The position numbers and the translations under genes were made by a program. The notes below the pieces were generated by a model. That model was not told where the DNA came from, searched no databases, and was given only the letters and a program-made list of their open reading frames with translations. DNA of 47,680 nucleotides from Bacteroidia bacterium (GTDB taxonomy: Bacteria; Bacteroidota; Bacteroidia; B-17B0; Aurantibacillaceae). Shown here piece after piece: positions 39,241 to 47,680 of the stretch. The stretch's first letter is position 1. Each line of letters begins with the position of its first letter. The stretch spans positions 1 to 47,680 of the forward strand of contig JALHPG010000015.1 in the NCBI GenBank assembly GCA_022842625.1, read 5' to 3'.

Positions 39241-41361
39241 TTAATTAGAACGAATTAATTTGAAAGAATTCGTTTCTGTTTCAGTTACAATCCTTACAAA
39301 TAGCAATCCATTCGTTTTTTCGTTAAGTTTTTCTGATGTTAATTCGTATGATTCGCCATTTAAAATGTCTTCATAAATTAGTTTGCCATCAACCGAATAA
39401 ATATAAATTTTACCTGTTAAAGTTTTATTAAAATTAAATCTCACACTATCCTTAAATGGGTTAGGAAAATAGCTAATTGTATTTGAATTTATGTTGTTTT
39501 GCTTAACGTCTGTTACAATGCAGGTCATGGCAGCAAAGCCATCTAATTTTCCGTATCCCCATCTGTAATTTGGCAGGTTTGTTCCGGTATACGAATCAAA
39601 ATAGGCACAATTGGTAATCGCATTTTTTACTTGTATGCTTGTTGAGGTTGGATTTTTTTGCAAGTATAATGCCGCCAATCCTGCAACAACCGGTGAAGCT
39701 GCCGATGTACCGCCGCCTTGAATATGCATACTTCCTTGAGCGATTACTTGAGGAGCATTTGCAATTAAATTAGCTTGCATTCCTAATGCAATAGCACTAA
39801 ATACTCCTGCGCCGGTTGCGGCAATGTCGGGTTTTTGTTTATTGTCACGTGTAGGCCCCCAACTGCTGCTGATTGCTAAGTTATTTACATTTTCTCCGGG
39901 GTTTAATGCTGCCCAACTTTGCAAGTTTCCTGTAACATCATAATAATTATTTAAGTTAACATAGTTTGCAACAGTGATCACATCATTTAAACATTGAAAA
40001 CTTGATACAATGGTGCTGTTGAAATCCGGCATTACATATTTTGTGATCCACGGGTAACTAAATGAAGATGGTAATCCGCTTGAAATAAAATCAAAATTCC
40101 ACGCATCGTGCATTCCTACACCTTTACTTTCTATACGCCATTTTAAATTTAGGGTATCGGCAAGAATTTTAATGTATAATTCATAAACGCCATAAGGATT
40201 AATGCTTGCTGAGGTTTTTATTATTCCTATTTGATTGCCATTATATCTTAGGGTATCGCTTTTAATGGAGGTTAATCCATAATTATAATTTTTAAAACCG
40301 ATCCTACCTAAGTTAAAATTGTTATTCCTATTTGCTCCTACACTAATTTGTACATTTTTTATATTGTTAGTATCTGCATAACACCAGTATTCAAGTGTTG
40401 AAGCATTTTTTTTTATCCATGTAAAACTTGTATCATTTAATGGTGGTTGTGTTTTAACATGGTGTTTAATATTTCCTGCATTCCCGGCAGCTGCTACCAA
40501 TACTCTACCCGGAACATTTTGCACCATGGTCTCAATTAATTTTGCTTCAAGGTCCGTACCGTCATGACTGCCATAATAATCGCCTACACTGGCATTTATC
40601 ACACAAGGCTTGCCAAGTAAAGTAGCTTTACTAAAAATGTATTGTACTGCATCGGCAATGGTTGGTCCGGTTTTATTAAAATCTAAAGCCACCACTACAA
40701 TATCTGCTTTAGAGGCAATGCCATGATGTGTTCCATTCGCCAATCCATTTCCGGTTGCAATACCACAAACATGTGTGCCGTGCCCAAAATGAGGTAAGTC
40801 GTTATGTGTACATTGATTGGCGTTTATTTGAGTATCTGTCCACTCGATTCCGTAATTATAAGGTTGTGGAACTGTTGAACCGGCAAGAGGCACCTGGTCC
40901 CATAAAAATTTAATTCTTGAATTCCCAAAAGCATCTTTAAAATCCGGGTGGGCAAAATCAGTTCCGGAATCAATAATGCCAACTACTATACCGGTTCCAT
41001 CGTAGGCCATTGGTAAAGGAGCCGTGCCAAGTTTTACAGCCTTTATTCTGTTCTTAACTAGCATCGTATCATTCGTTAAGGTTTTTCTTGGTTCAATAAA
41101 CTCAGCGTAAGAAATAATTTTTTTCTCAATAAGTTGAGAAAGGGTATTTAAATTACACGAAATGGAAGCGATGTTTCCTGAAGCATAATTAAATTTATAA
41201 TTATTATCTTTTTGGGAAGCGATCAATTTTGAAATATCGCCTTGAACTAAAATTGTATGCGAATTATTATCCCCGCTGTTAAGTCTTGTTTTAAGCGCAT
41301 TGTTTTGAGAAAATAAAAACGAAGTAGTTATTAATAATAGAAATAGGGATATATATCTCAT
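39241..41361 (-). CDS. Secreted S8 (subtilisin-type) serine protease with T9SS domain
   Basis: The ATG at 41361 starts a clear signal peptide (MRYISLFLLLITTSFLFSQ) and gives 706 residues. An in-frame ATG 14 codons upstream adds no signal features. Catalytic residues are Asp131 (GIIDSGTD), His194 (GHGTHVCG), oxyanion Asn in VAAAGNAG and Ser553 in GTSAASP. A C-terminal T9SS domain (SYFPNPFKDSVRFNF... then LFVRIVTETETNSFKLIRS) directs outer membrane export. A short propeptide-like region lies between the signal and about residue 110. It is an extracellular protease for peptide scavenging. The tight 3-base gap to prmC is unusual given the functions. Confidence 0.92.
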   Translation of the reverse strand: MRYISLFLLLITTSFLFSQNNALKTRLNSGDNNSHTILVQGDISKLIASQKDNNYKFNYASGNIASISCNLNTLSQLIEKKIISYAEFIEPRKTLTNDTMLVKNRIKAVKLGTAPLPMAYDGTGIVVGIIDSGTDFAHPDFKDAFGNSRIKFLWDQVPLAGSTVPQPYNYGIEWTDTQINANQCTHNDLPHFGHGTHVCGIATGNGLANGTHHGIASKADIVVVALDFNKTGPTIADAVQYIFSKATLLGKPCVINASVGDYYGSHDGTDLEAKLIETMVQNVPGRVLVAAAGNAGNIKHHVKTQPPLNDTSFTWIKKNASTLEYWCYADTNNIKNVQISVGANRNNNFNLGRIGFKNYNYGLTSIKSDTLRYNGNQIGIIKTSASINPYGVYELYIKILADTLNLKWRIESKGVGMHDAWNFDFISSGLPSSFSYPWITKYVMPDFNSTIVSSFQCLNDVITVANYVNLNNYYDVTGNLQSWAALNPGENVNNLAISSSWGPTRDNKQKPDIAATGAGVFSAIALGMQANLIANAPQVIAQGSMHIQGGGTSAASPVVAGLAALYLQKNPTSTSIQVKNAITNCAYFDSYTGTNLPNYRWGYGKLDGFAAMTCIVTDVKQNNINSNTISYFPNPFKDSVRFNFNKTLTGKIYIYSVDGKLIYEDILNGESYELTSEKLNEKTNGLLFVRIVTETETNSFKLIRSN

Positions 41362-41411
41362 TTTAATGTTATTTTGAATAAAATTAACGAAAAAACACGA
41401 CATTTGTTTAG

Positions 41412-42053
41412 GTGAAAAGTAAATTACTTTTAATATTATTCTGTTTTTTTCTTACCGTAAATTCATATAGCCAAAATGATAGTGCGTTAGTGCCTGCATT
41501 TTTAGATGTTCCTGATGGAATCTACTTAACCTACACTGATTTTAGATATAACAAGGCCATTTTAAAAGAAAATATTGTTTCCGCCGGCAATAAAGATCAA
41601 TTGGATTTTATTGGCAAAATATTAGAGAAAGAAAAGTTCAGTTTTTCTGATGACCAAAAGTCAAATACAGTAGAAACTAGATTTGTTTGGGGTTTTGTTC
41701 AAAATAAAACTTTATACATAAATTATAAAGGTAGTTTTTACCGCGTTCCTGTTTTTGGATCTATTTGTTATTTAGTAGCCACTGTAGAAATTGTTGGTGT
41801 TGGGTTTTATGATCCAATGTTTGGTCCTGGATCAGGGCCGAGTGGAAGGCGGCAAGAAGTGCGTGAGTTTTTAATTAATTTTTATGATGGTGTTGTTATT
41901 GAATTTAAAATGAATGAAGCTGAGTTGTTGTTAGCAAGAGATAAAGGATTATATGAGGAATTTAAAAAATTAAGTAACAGAAAGCAGAAGGAACAAATAT
42001 TTAGATTTATCAGAAAATATAACGAGGCACATCCTGTTTATTTTTTAAAATAA
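41412..42053 (+). CDS. Hypothetical exported protein (213 aa)
   Basis: The start is GTG at 41412, which gives a good signal peptide (KSKLLLILFCFFLTVNSYSQ). No ATG in frame precedes it. The mature part contains DVPDGIYLTYTDFRYNK, a central beta-rich region and a hydrophobic glycine-rich block (VATVEIVGVGFYDPMFGPG) that may insert in a membrane. The end (EEFKKLSNRKQKEQIFRFIRKYNEAHP) is helical and basic. I do not recognise the family. It is divergent from the secreted protease and may be periplasmic. The similarity of spacing and signal supports it as a real gene. Confidence 0.7.
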   Translation: MKSKLLLILFCFFLTVNSYSQNDSALVPAFLDVPDGIYLTYTDFRYNKAILKENIVSAGNKDQLDFIGKILEKEKFSFSDDQKSNTVETRFVWGFVQNKTLYINYKGSFYRVPVFGSICYLVATVEIVGVGFYDPMFGPGSGPSGRRQEVREFLINFYDGVVIEFKMNEAELLLARDKGLYEEFKKLSNRKQKEQIFRFIRKYNEAHPVYFLK

Positions 42054-42252
42054 CTATGTGTTTTTTTTGAATGAAACCATCATCAATTTGATTTAAATTC
42101 TTTTATCTAAAATCAATTTAGCTAACCATTTGCATTAAAAACGAATTAATTTTAATTGATATTTAAAATTTAACATTTAGCATGCCCTTATAATTTATAT
42201 AACAGTGTTAATTTTTTTATTGTTGGTTTTTTTCCTAAATGGTTAAAGGAAA

Positions 42253-42274
42253 AATTCGTTTCTTTGCACGAATT
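42253..42274 (+). promoter_or_regulatory. Inverted repeat around a promoter-like element for the GEVED protein gene
   Basis: AATTCGT (42253-42259) and ACGAATT (42268-42274) are perfect inverted copies. They flank TTTCTTTG (42259-42266), one base from TAnnTTTG, about 50 bases before ATG 42323. It could be an operator or the start of a leader hairpin. No -33 TTG is found. Confidence 0.4.
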
Positions 42275-42322
42275 ATCAGTTTTATTTACTGAACTATATT
42301 AATTATTTATTAAATCAAAAAA

Positions 42323-45300
42323 ATGAGTAAAATTTTCAAATCAATCTTAGGCTTATCTTTAATCTTTTTAGGGTTAAAAAATAACGCCCAGGTTTCCGCT
42401 TATGGCTTCAGTCACGTAAGTGGTACTTACAATCAAATTCCAATCAGCGGTCCAACCACAACAGCAATCGCTATTGGTAATCAGGATGATAATGTTTATA
42501 ATAACATTCCAATTGGATTTAATTTCAATTTTAATGGTAGTACTTATAGTTCTATAGCCTTAAATATTAATGGTTGGATTTGCATGGGAACCGTAACACC
42601 ATTTAGTTCGTATAATCCAATTAGTTCAGGCGGTGCAAGTGATGTAATCTCTTTTTTTAGTCGTGACTTGCAACTTGGGCCTTACCAATCTTGTACAACT
42701 ACCATTGGCAGTAATGTGATTAGTCTTACTTATCCTGCTGCGTCAAATTATTTTGTGGTTGGTGACACTATTTCCGGTACAGGTATTCCTTTAAACGCTT
42801 CAGTAACAGCTATTAGCGCAGGTAATATGACTATTTCTGCTCCGGCTACAGCTGCTGGAACAAGTGTTTTTACAAAAGGTTACATATCATATCAGGTGTC
42901 AGGTGTTTCTCCAAACCAGGTTTTTACAATCCAATGGCGTCGTTATGGAAGATGGTCTAATTCTAGCACAGGATTAGATGATTACTTAAATACACAGATC
43001 AAGTTATATCAAACTACAAATATTATTGAAGTCATATATGGTAATTGTGGTACAAATAGTTTAAACTCGTTCAACGGCGAAATTGGATTAAGAGGAACAA
43101 CCAATGCCGATTTTAATAATCGTTCTATTGTTGCAGGTGGTGCCTATAACGCATCAACTGCCGGGTCAGTTAACTCAGCTAGTGGAATTATTTCTTCTAC
43201 TTTGGCTCCTAATAGTGGTCAAATTTATCGTTGGACTCCTCCAAATCCTTGCACAGGAACCCCGGTTGCCGGAACAGTTCCTCCGTCATCAACAGTTTGT
43301 CCAAATACATCGGTGGTTATCACAAACGTAGGGTCAAATCCTTTTACAGGAATAGTTTATCAGTGGCAACAAGCCCCTGCAGCTATTGGACCTTGGGCAA
43401 ATGTTATTGTTGGTTCAGGATTTAATACACAGGTATTAACTACAGCATCATTAACAACCTTAACGTATTATCGTTTAGTAGTTACTTGTACAAACTCAGC
43501 GTTAAGTGCTACTACAGCGGTTACATCTGTAAATCCTAATAACCCTCCTAGCTTATGCTATTGTGTTACTAACTTAGGCGGAAGTGGATGTTCAGGCGAC
43601 AATATCACTAATGTATCTATTTTGGGTACTTTATTTAACAATAACTCTACTTGTACAACTACACCTACGAATGGAACCTACAGTCAATTCCCTCCAAGTC
43701 CTTCAACAACAGCTACGTTAAGTGCAGGCGTTTCTTATTCATTAAGTGTTACCACAACTGCAAATAATATTGAGTCGGTTTGGATCGATTTTAATCAAAA
43801 CGGAATTTACGATCCTTCAGAACACACTCAAATTTGTTTAACTTCTGTTGCAAACGTAGCTACAATTGCTGTGTTTAATGTGCCGGTTGGCGCAACATTA
43901 GGCCAAACAGGAATGCGTGTGCGTACAAGAGGTACAGGTAATCCTAATGGTCCAACAGACCCTTGTACAAATTTTGGGTCTGGTGAAACTGAAGATTATT
44001 TTGTTACGATTGCTGCTGCAACCGGATGCTCAGGAGCACCCGGAGCAAATTCGGCTGTATCTAGTTTAACTAATGTTTGTCCAAATGGTACTGCTACATT
44101 AAGTTTAGCAAATTCATATACGGTTGGTGGTTTAACATACCAGTGGAGCACTGCCACTAGTTCAGTTGGTCCTTATACCTCAGTAAGTGGTGCAACTAAT
44201 ACTGCTTATACCGCAACTAACATTACTGTTGCAACTTGGTATCAATGCATAATAACCTGTACAAATGGTCCTGCAAGTACAACTGCAACTCCGGTTCAGG
44301 TAATTATTAATAATAATCCTTGTGCTTGTACGCCTTATTGTGCTCAAGCGGCATCCAATACAAATGATGATGAAATTTTTAATGTAAACATTGGTACTTT
44401 AAATAATACTTCATCATGTTCACAAACGGGTGGTCCTGGTTCTATTCTTAATAGATATTCAAATTATACCGGTATCATTGCAGCTCCGAATTTAATTGGT
44501 GCAGCAACATATACTCTAAACGTAACTGTAGGACAATGTAATGCAAATGCATATAATGGCGGTGTTACCGTTTATATTGATTATAATCAAAATGGTCTTT
44601 TCTCTGATCCGGGTGAGCAAGTTTATGCTTCTGTTAGCACTTTATTTGCTGTTACGGGTACAACAGTAACAGGCGTTATTACTATTCCTGCCTCTGCAAC
44701 TCCTGGTATTACCCGTATGAGAGTAATTGCAGAAGAAGGAAATGTTGGAACAGGTGAGTGTGCCACTTATACTTGGGGCGAAACCGAAGATTATTGTGTA
44801 AATATTGTTGCAGCTTCTCCTTGTGCCGGAGCTCCCGGAGCAAATTCTGCAGTTGCTTCAGCAACAAATGTTTGTCCAAATGGTTCGGCTAACTTAAGTT
44901 TAGCAACCTCTTATACTGTTGGTGGATTAACCTACCAATGGGCAACAGCTACAAGTTCTGTAGGACCTTACACTTCTGTTGCAGGTGCAACATTAAGTAG
45001 TTATTCTGCAACAAATATAGCTTCTGCAACTTGGTACCAATGTGTGATTACTTGTACAAATGGTCCGGTTAGTACAACTGCAACTCCAGTTCAAATATTA
45101 GTTGGAGGCAGCTCTTGCCAGTGCGCTTCGTATTGTGCTTCTGGTGCTTCACTTACGGGTGATGAGGAAATTTTTAACGTAAGCATCGGAACTTTAAATA
45201 ACACTTCAAACTGCTCTCAAACTGGCGGTCCAACGTCAACATTAAATCTTTATTCAAATTATGCCGGTATCATTTCCTCACCAAATCTTGCAGTTAATTC

Positions 45301-46324
45301 AAGTTATACCTTAGATGTAACAGTTGGTCAATGCGGCACTTTTGCTTATTCAGGAGGCGTTACCGCATATATGGATTTTAACCAAAATGGTTCGTTCTCA
45401 GATCCGGGTGAGCAGGTTTTTGTTTCTCCTACAACTACTTTTGCTATTGCCGGAACAATAGTTAGTACAGTAATAACGGTTCCTGCTACCGCGTCTTTAG
45501 GCACAACCCGCATGAGAGTAATTGCAGTTGAAAATGGAACTGCAACGGCAGAATGCGCAACATATAACTGGGGTGAAACAGAAGATTATTGTATTAACAT
45601 TACAGCAGCTTGTGCTGTTCCAAATGTTACTTTAGCAGCTTCTCAAACTACAATTTGTAATGGAGCTTCTGTAAGTTTAACCGCTTCCGGTGCAACCACC
45701 TATACTTGGAGTACGAACGCTACAACAAGTTCTATTTCGGTAACACCTTCGGTTACTACATCATATACAGTAGTAGGAGAGAACTCTCCGGGTTGCCCTA
45801 ACACAAAAACAGTTAGTATTGTTGTTAACCCAAGTCCAACTTTAACAGTGTCATCTTCTGCAACAGTTTGTCCTGGTGCAGCTGCAACATTAACAGCTTC
45901 AGGTGCAAATACATATTCTTGGAGTCCGGGTAGCTTTACTACTTCAGCAATTACAGTAACTCCGGGATTATCAACTGTATATAATGTTGCAGGTACAAAT
46001 ACAATTGGTTGTACAACTAACTCTAACATTACCGTTTTTGTTGTTGTTTGTACCGGTTTAGCAAAAAACACTGTAATCGATAACAATACCTTTATTTATC
46101 CAAACCCAAATGATGGAAATATTAGTGTAGTGATTGAGAGTAGTAATGGAAGTTATACTTTCGAAATAATGGATATTGCCGGCAGAATTGTTTATAGAAC
46201 AACTTTAAATAAAGCTGAAAGTGCTTTAAATATTAAAGAATTAGCTAATGGCATGTATACTTATAAGATCACTTCTTTAACCACTAAAGTGGCAATTAAG
46301 GAAGGAAAACTTATTAAAGAGTAA
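42323..46324 (+). CDS. Large GEVED-domain surface protein with T9SS sorting domain
   Basis: The 1333-residue product has a signal peptide (about 1-23, ending NNAQ). Three GEVED-type modules follow, each marked by an (I/M)DFNQNG or IDYNQNG calcium-binding-like loop and a GETEDY(C/F)V strand, near residues 485-565, 750-835 and 1015-1095. Between and after them are Ig or PKD-like repeats (YQWSTATSSVGPYTSV, YTWSTNATTSSISVTPS). Cysteines are frequent and probably form disulfides outside the cell. The end (YPNPNDGNISVVIES, LANGMYTYKITS, GKLIKE) is a T9SS type A domain. The likely role is an adhesin or matrix protein. It is a single gene with a strong terminator. Confidence 0.9.
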   Translation: MSKIFKSILGLSLIFLGLKNNAQVSAYGFSHVSGTYNQIPISGPTTTAIAIGNQDDNVYNNIPIGFNFNFNGSTYSSIALNINGWICMGTVTPFSSYNPISSGGASDVISFFSRDLQLGPYQSCTTTIGSNVISLTYPAASNYFVVGDTISGTGIPLNASVTAISAGNMTISAPATAAGTSVFTKGYISYQVSGVSPNQVFTIQWRRYGRWSNSSTGLDDYLNTQIKLYQTTNIIEVIYGNCGTNSLNSFNGEIGLRGTTNADFNNRSIVAGGAYNASTAGSVNSASGIISSTLAPNSGQIYRWTPPNPCTGTPVAGTVPPSSTVCPNTSVVITNVGSNPFTGIVYQWQQAPAAIGPWANVIVGSGFNTQVLTTASLTTLTYYRLVVTCTNSALSATTAVTSVNPNNPPSLCYCVTNLGGSGCSGDNITNVSILGTLFNNNSTCTTTPTNGTYSQFPPSPSTTATLSAGVSYSLSVTTTANNIESVWIDFNQNGIYDPSEHTQICLTSVANVATIAVFNVPVGATLGQTGMRVRTRGTGNPNGPTDPCTNFGSGETEDYFVTIAAATGCSGAPGANSAVSSLTNVCPNGTATLSLANSYTVGGLTYQWSTATSSVGPYTSVSGATNTAYTATNITVATWYQCIITCTNGPASTTATPVQVIINNNPCACTPYCAQAASNTNDDEIFNVNIGTLNNTSSCSQTGGPGSILNRYSNYTGIIAAPNLIGAATYTLNVTVGQCNANAYNGGVTVYIDYNQNGLFSDPGEQVYASVSTLFAVTGTTVTGVITIPASATPGITRMRVIAEEGNVGTGECATYTWGETEDYCVNIVAASPCAGAPGANSAVASATNVCPNGSANLSLATSYTVGGLTYQWATATSSVGPYTSVAGATLSSYSATNIASATWYQCVITCTNGPVSTTATPVQILVGGSSCQCASYCASGASLTGDEEIFNVSIGTLNNTSNCSQTGGPTSTLNLYSNYAGIISSPNLAVNSSYTLDVTVGQCGTFAYSGGVTAYMDFNQNGSFSDPGEQVFVSPTTTFAIAGTIVSTVITVPATASLGTTRMRVIAVENGTATAECATYNWGETEDYCINITAACAVPNVTLAASQTTICNGASVSLTASGATTYTWSTNATTSSISVTPSVTTSYTVVGENSPGCPNTKTVSIVVNPSPTLTVSSSATVCPGAAATLTASGANTYSWSPGSFTTSAITVTPGLSTVYNVAGTNTIGCTTNSNITVFVVVCTGLAKNTVIDNNTFIYPNPNDGNISVVIESSNGSYTFEIMDIAGRIVYRTTLNKAESALNIKELANGMYTYKITSLTTKVAIKEGKLIKE
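44026..45600 (+). repeat. Duplicated Ig-GEVED module pair within the surface protein gene
   Basis: Two consecutive blocks of about 790 bases, near 44026-44815 and 44818-45600, encode the same domain order with high protein identity: (S/A)GAPGANSAV, NVCPNG, TVGGLTYQW, SSVGPYTSV, and then a GEVED module. The DNA has drifted at third positions, so the duplication is older than the 60-bp array at 23-25 kb. Confidence 0.85.
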
Positions 46325-46336
46325 ACTATTGATCTT

Positions 46337-46374
46337 AAAAAAAGGCGTTTCGGGAAACCGGAACGCCTTTTTTT
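46337..46374 (+). terminator. Terminator after the GEVED protein gene
   Basis: GGCGTTTCGG pairs with CCGGAACGCC across a GAAA tetraloop, flanked by A-tract and TTTTTTT. It is a very stable intrinsic terminator before gatB. Confidence 0.92.
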
Positions 46375-46428
46375 GTTTTCAGTGCAATCGTTTAACATTA
46401 AAAAACTGTATCTTTAAGGCGCAAATTT

Positions 46429-47680
46429 ATGAGCGTTTACGATAAATACGAAACTGTTATTGGCTTAGAATGCCACATTCAATTATTAACGAAAACAAAA
46501 ATGTATAGTAGCGATGTTGCCGAGTACGGAGCCTTGCCAAATACAAATGTTAGCGTAGTTACTTTAGGTCACCCGGGTACATTGCCGGTGGTAAATGCTA
46601 AGGCAATTGAGTTTGCAGTTAAATTAGGCATTGCAGTAAATGCAAACATCAGAGAAGAAAATCAATTTGCTCGTAAGAATTATTTTTATGCCGATCTTCC
46701 AAAAGGTTATCAAATAACACAAGATAAAACGCCTATTTGTAATGGCGGTTACATTACTGCAAAATTAAAAGATGGTGTTACAAAAAAAATAAATCTTACC
46801 AGAATTCATATGGAAGAAGATGCAGGTAAAAGCTTGCATGATATTGATCCGTATGATACGTTAATAGATTTGAATAGAGCAGGTACTCCTTTATTGGAAA
46901 TTGTTACCGAGCCTGAATTTAGAAGTGGTGAAGAGGCGTATGCATATCTAACCGAAGTAAGAAAATTAGTTCGCTATTTGGATATTTGTGATGGTAATAT
47001 GGAAGAAGGTTCTTTACGTTGCGATGCTAATATTTCTGTAATGCTTAAAGGCGCTAAAGAATTTGGAAAAAAAGTAGAGGTAAAGAACATGAACTCATTT
47101 AGAAATGTTCAGCGCGCTATTGATTTTGAAATAAAAAGACAAATTGATCTTATAGAAGCCGATGAACCTATTGCAGGAGAAACTAGAAGTTTTGATGCAG
47201 TTAAGGGCATAACATTTTCGTTAAGAAGTAAAGAGAACGCAAATGACTACCGCTATTTTCCTGAGCCGGATCTGCAGCCTGTTTTTATTACTCAAGAATA
47301 TATAAATAAAGTAAAAGCTAACCTACCAACCTTACCGGATGAACTTTTTAATTTGTATACTAAAACGTATAAGCTTGGCGAATATGATGCTTTACAATTA
47401 ATAGATCTTAAAGAAGTTGCTGCTTACTATAATAAATTAGTAACTTTTACTACAAATTATAAGAGTGCGGCGAATTGGGTAATGGGACCAATAAAAGCAT
47501 ATTTAAATGAGCGTGCTTTAACTATTTCTGAATTTACTTTAGAACCAAAAAAAATAGCAGAAATTATTTCGTTGATCGATGAAGGTAAAGTTAGTAATGC
47601 AGCAGCTACTCAAAGTATCTTCCCTCAATTAATGAATGATCAAACAAAAACTGCTGAGCAGGTCGCCAAAGAATTAGACC
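46429..47680 (+). CDS. gatB: Asp/Glu-tRNA(Asn/Gln) amidotransferase subunit B (3' end outside window)
   Basis: From ATG 46429 there are 417 complete codons with no stop before the window ends; the family is usually near 480 residues. The N-terminus TVIGLECHIQLLTKTKMY, the signature FARKNYFYADLPKGYQI and RIHMEEDAGKSLHD are standard GatB. VEVKNMNSFRNVQRAIDFE, DYRYFPEPDL and the start of the tail domain are also visible. GatB forms the kinase and tRNA-binding part of GatCAB, which converts mischarged Glu-tRNA(Gln) or Asp-tRNA(Asn) to Gln or Asn. TATCTTTA at 46409-46416 is a weak promoter match. GatA and GatC are not in the window. Confidence 0.96.
   Translation, partial: MSVYDKYETVIGLECHIQLLTKTKMYSSDVAEYGALPNTNVSVVTLGHPGTLPVVNAKAIEFAVKLGIAVNANIREENQFARKNYFYADLPKGYQITQDKTPICNGGYITAKLKDGVTKKINLTRIHMEEDAGKSLHDIDPYDTLIDLNRAGTPLLEIVTEPEFRSGEEAYAYLTEVRKLVRYLDICDGNMEEGSLRCDANISVMLKGAKEFGKKVEVKNMNSFRNVQRAIDFEIKRQIDLIEADEPIAGETRSFDAVKGITFSLRSKENANDYRYFPEPDLQPVFITQEYINKVKANLPTLPDELFNLYTKTYKLGEYDALQLIDLKEVAAYYNKLVTFTTNYKSAANWVMGPIKAYLNERALTISEFTLEPKKIAEIISLIDEGKVSNAAATQSIFPQLMNDQTKTAEQVAKELD

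Noticed and set aside
41362..41403. Upstream ATG extending the subtilase by 14 residues
   Set aside because: The signal peptide begins at ATG 41361, and the extension would crowd the divergent gene start at 41412.
45700..46086. 128-residue minus-strand frame inside the GEVED protein gene
   Set aside because: It is antisense to Thr/Ser/Val-rich repeats that produce few stops; it has no support.

Overview
The window is a stretch of ordinary chromosome from a low-GC member of the Bacteroidota (class Bacteroidia; I cannot place it to family). The evidence is consistent. There are secreted proteins ending in type IX secretion (T9SS) sorting domains, a PorV/PorQ-like outer membrane protein, a TonB-dependent receptor operon with DUF5689-type lipoproteins, and a long-form NusB. 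A leucine dehydrogenase is present, Shine-Dalgarno sequences are nearly absent, and promoters match the Bacteroidota form TTG-N(16-20)-TAnnTTTG. No phage, insertion sequence, CRISPR array or rRNA is seen. One tRNA gene (Arg, anticodon ACG) is present.

Layout. 1-5 kb: the 3' end of a large exported protein, a PorV/PorQ-like protein, greA, a HIT-family hydrolase and a phosphohexomutase. 5-11.7 kb: a minus-strand operon (TonB receptor, then two paralogous DUF5689-like lipoproteins) facing away from a secreted DNase I-fold nuclease. The operon has a long leader with a promoter, paired stems and an intrinsic terminator before the first gene. This leader is the best candidate here for an undescribed regulatory RNA. 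11.7-13.1 kb: a cold-shock protein and DEAD-box helicase pair. 13.1-13.8 kb: a gene-free island holding a GC-richer repeat and five short palindromes.

13.8-21.8 kb: a tricorn-like S41 peptidase and a complete cyanophycin module. Cyanophycin synthetase (cphA) and cyanophycinase (cphB) are divergent, and an isoaspartyl peptidase converges on cphB. Together they can make the Asp-Arg storage polymer, cut it to beta-Asp-Arg and hydrolyse the dipeptide. 21.8-25.6 kb: two paralogous exported proteins lie just upstream of the isoaspartyl peptidase on the same strand. One is expanded by about twenty 60-bp tandem repeats.

25.8-38.4 kb: mostly housekeeping genes (PEBP-like protein, phosphoribosyltransferase, tRNA-Arg, dapD, cmk, purA, lgt, purN, an ABC exporter, leucine dehydrogenase, nusB). 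Mixed in are a secreted alpha/beta hydrolase with a T9SS tail and a cupredoxin-like lipoprotein. 38.4-47.7 kb: prmC, a secreted subtilisin-type protease, an unknown exported protein, a 1333-residue GEVED-domain T9SS protein with duplicated modules, and the 5' part of gatB.

Transcription units inferred from spacing: greA-HIT; TonB receptor-lipoprotein-lipoprotein; helicase-csp; repeat protein-paralog-isoaspartyl peptidase; dapD-DUF3307; leucine dehydrogenase-nusB; subtilase-prmC. Several convergent pairs share symmetric terminators (5.0, 11.7, 20.8 and 31.2 kb). All functional calls come from reading motifs by eye; no database search was run.
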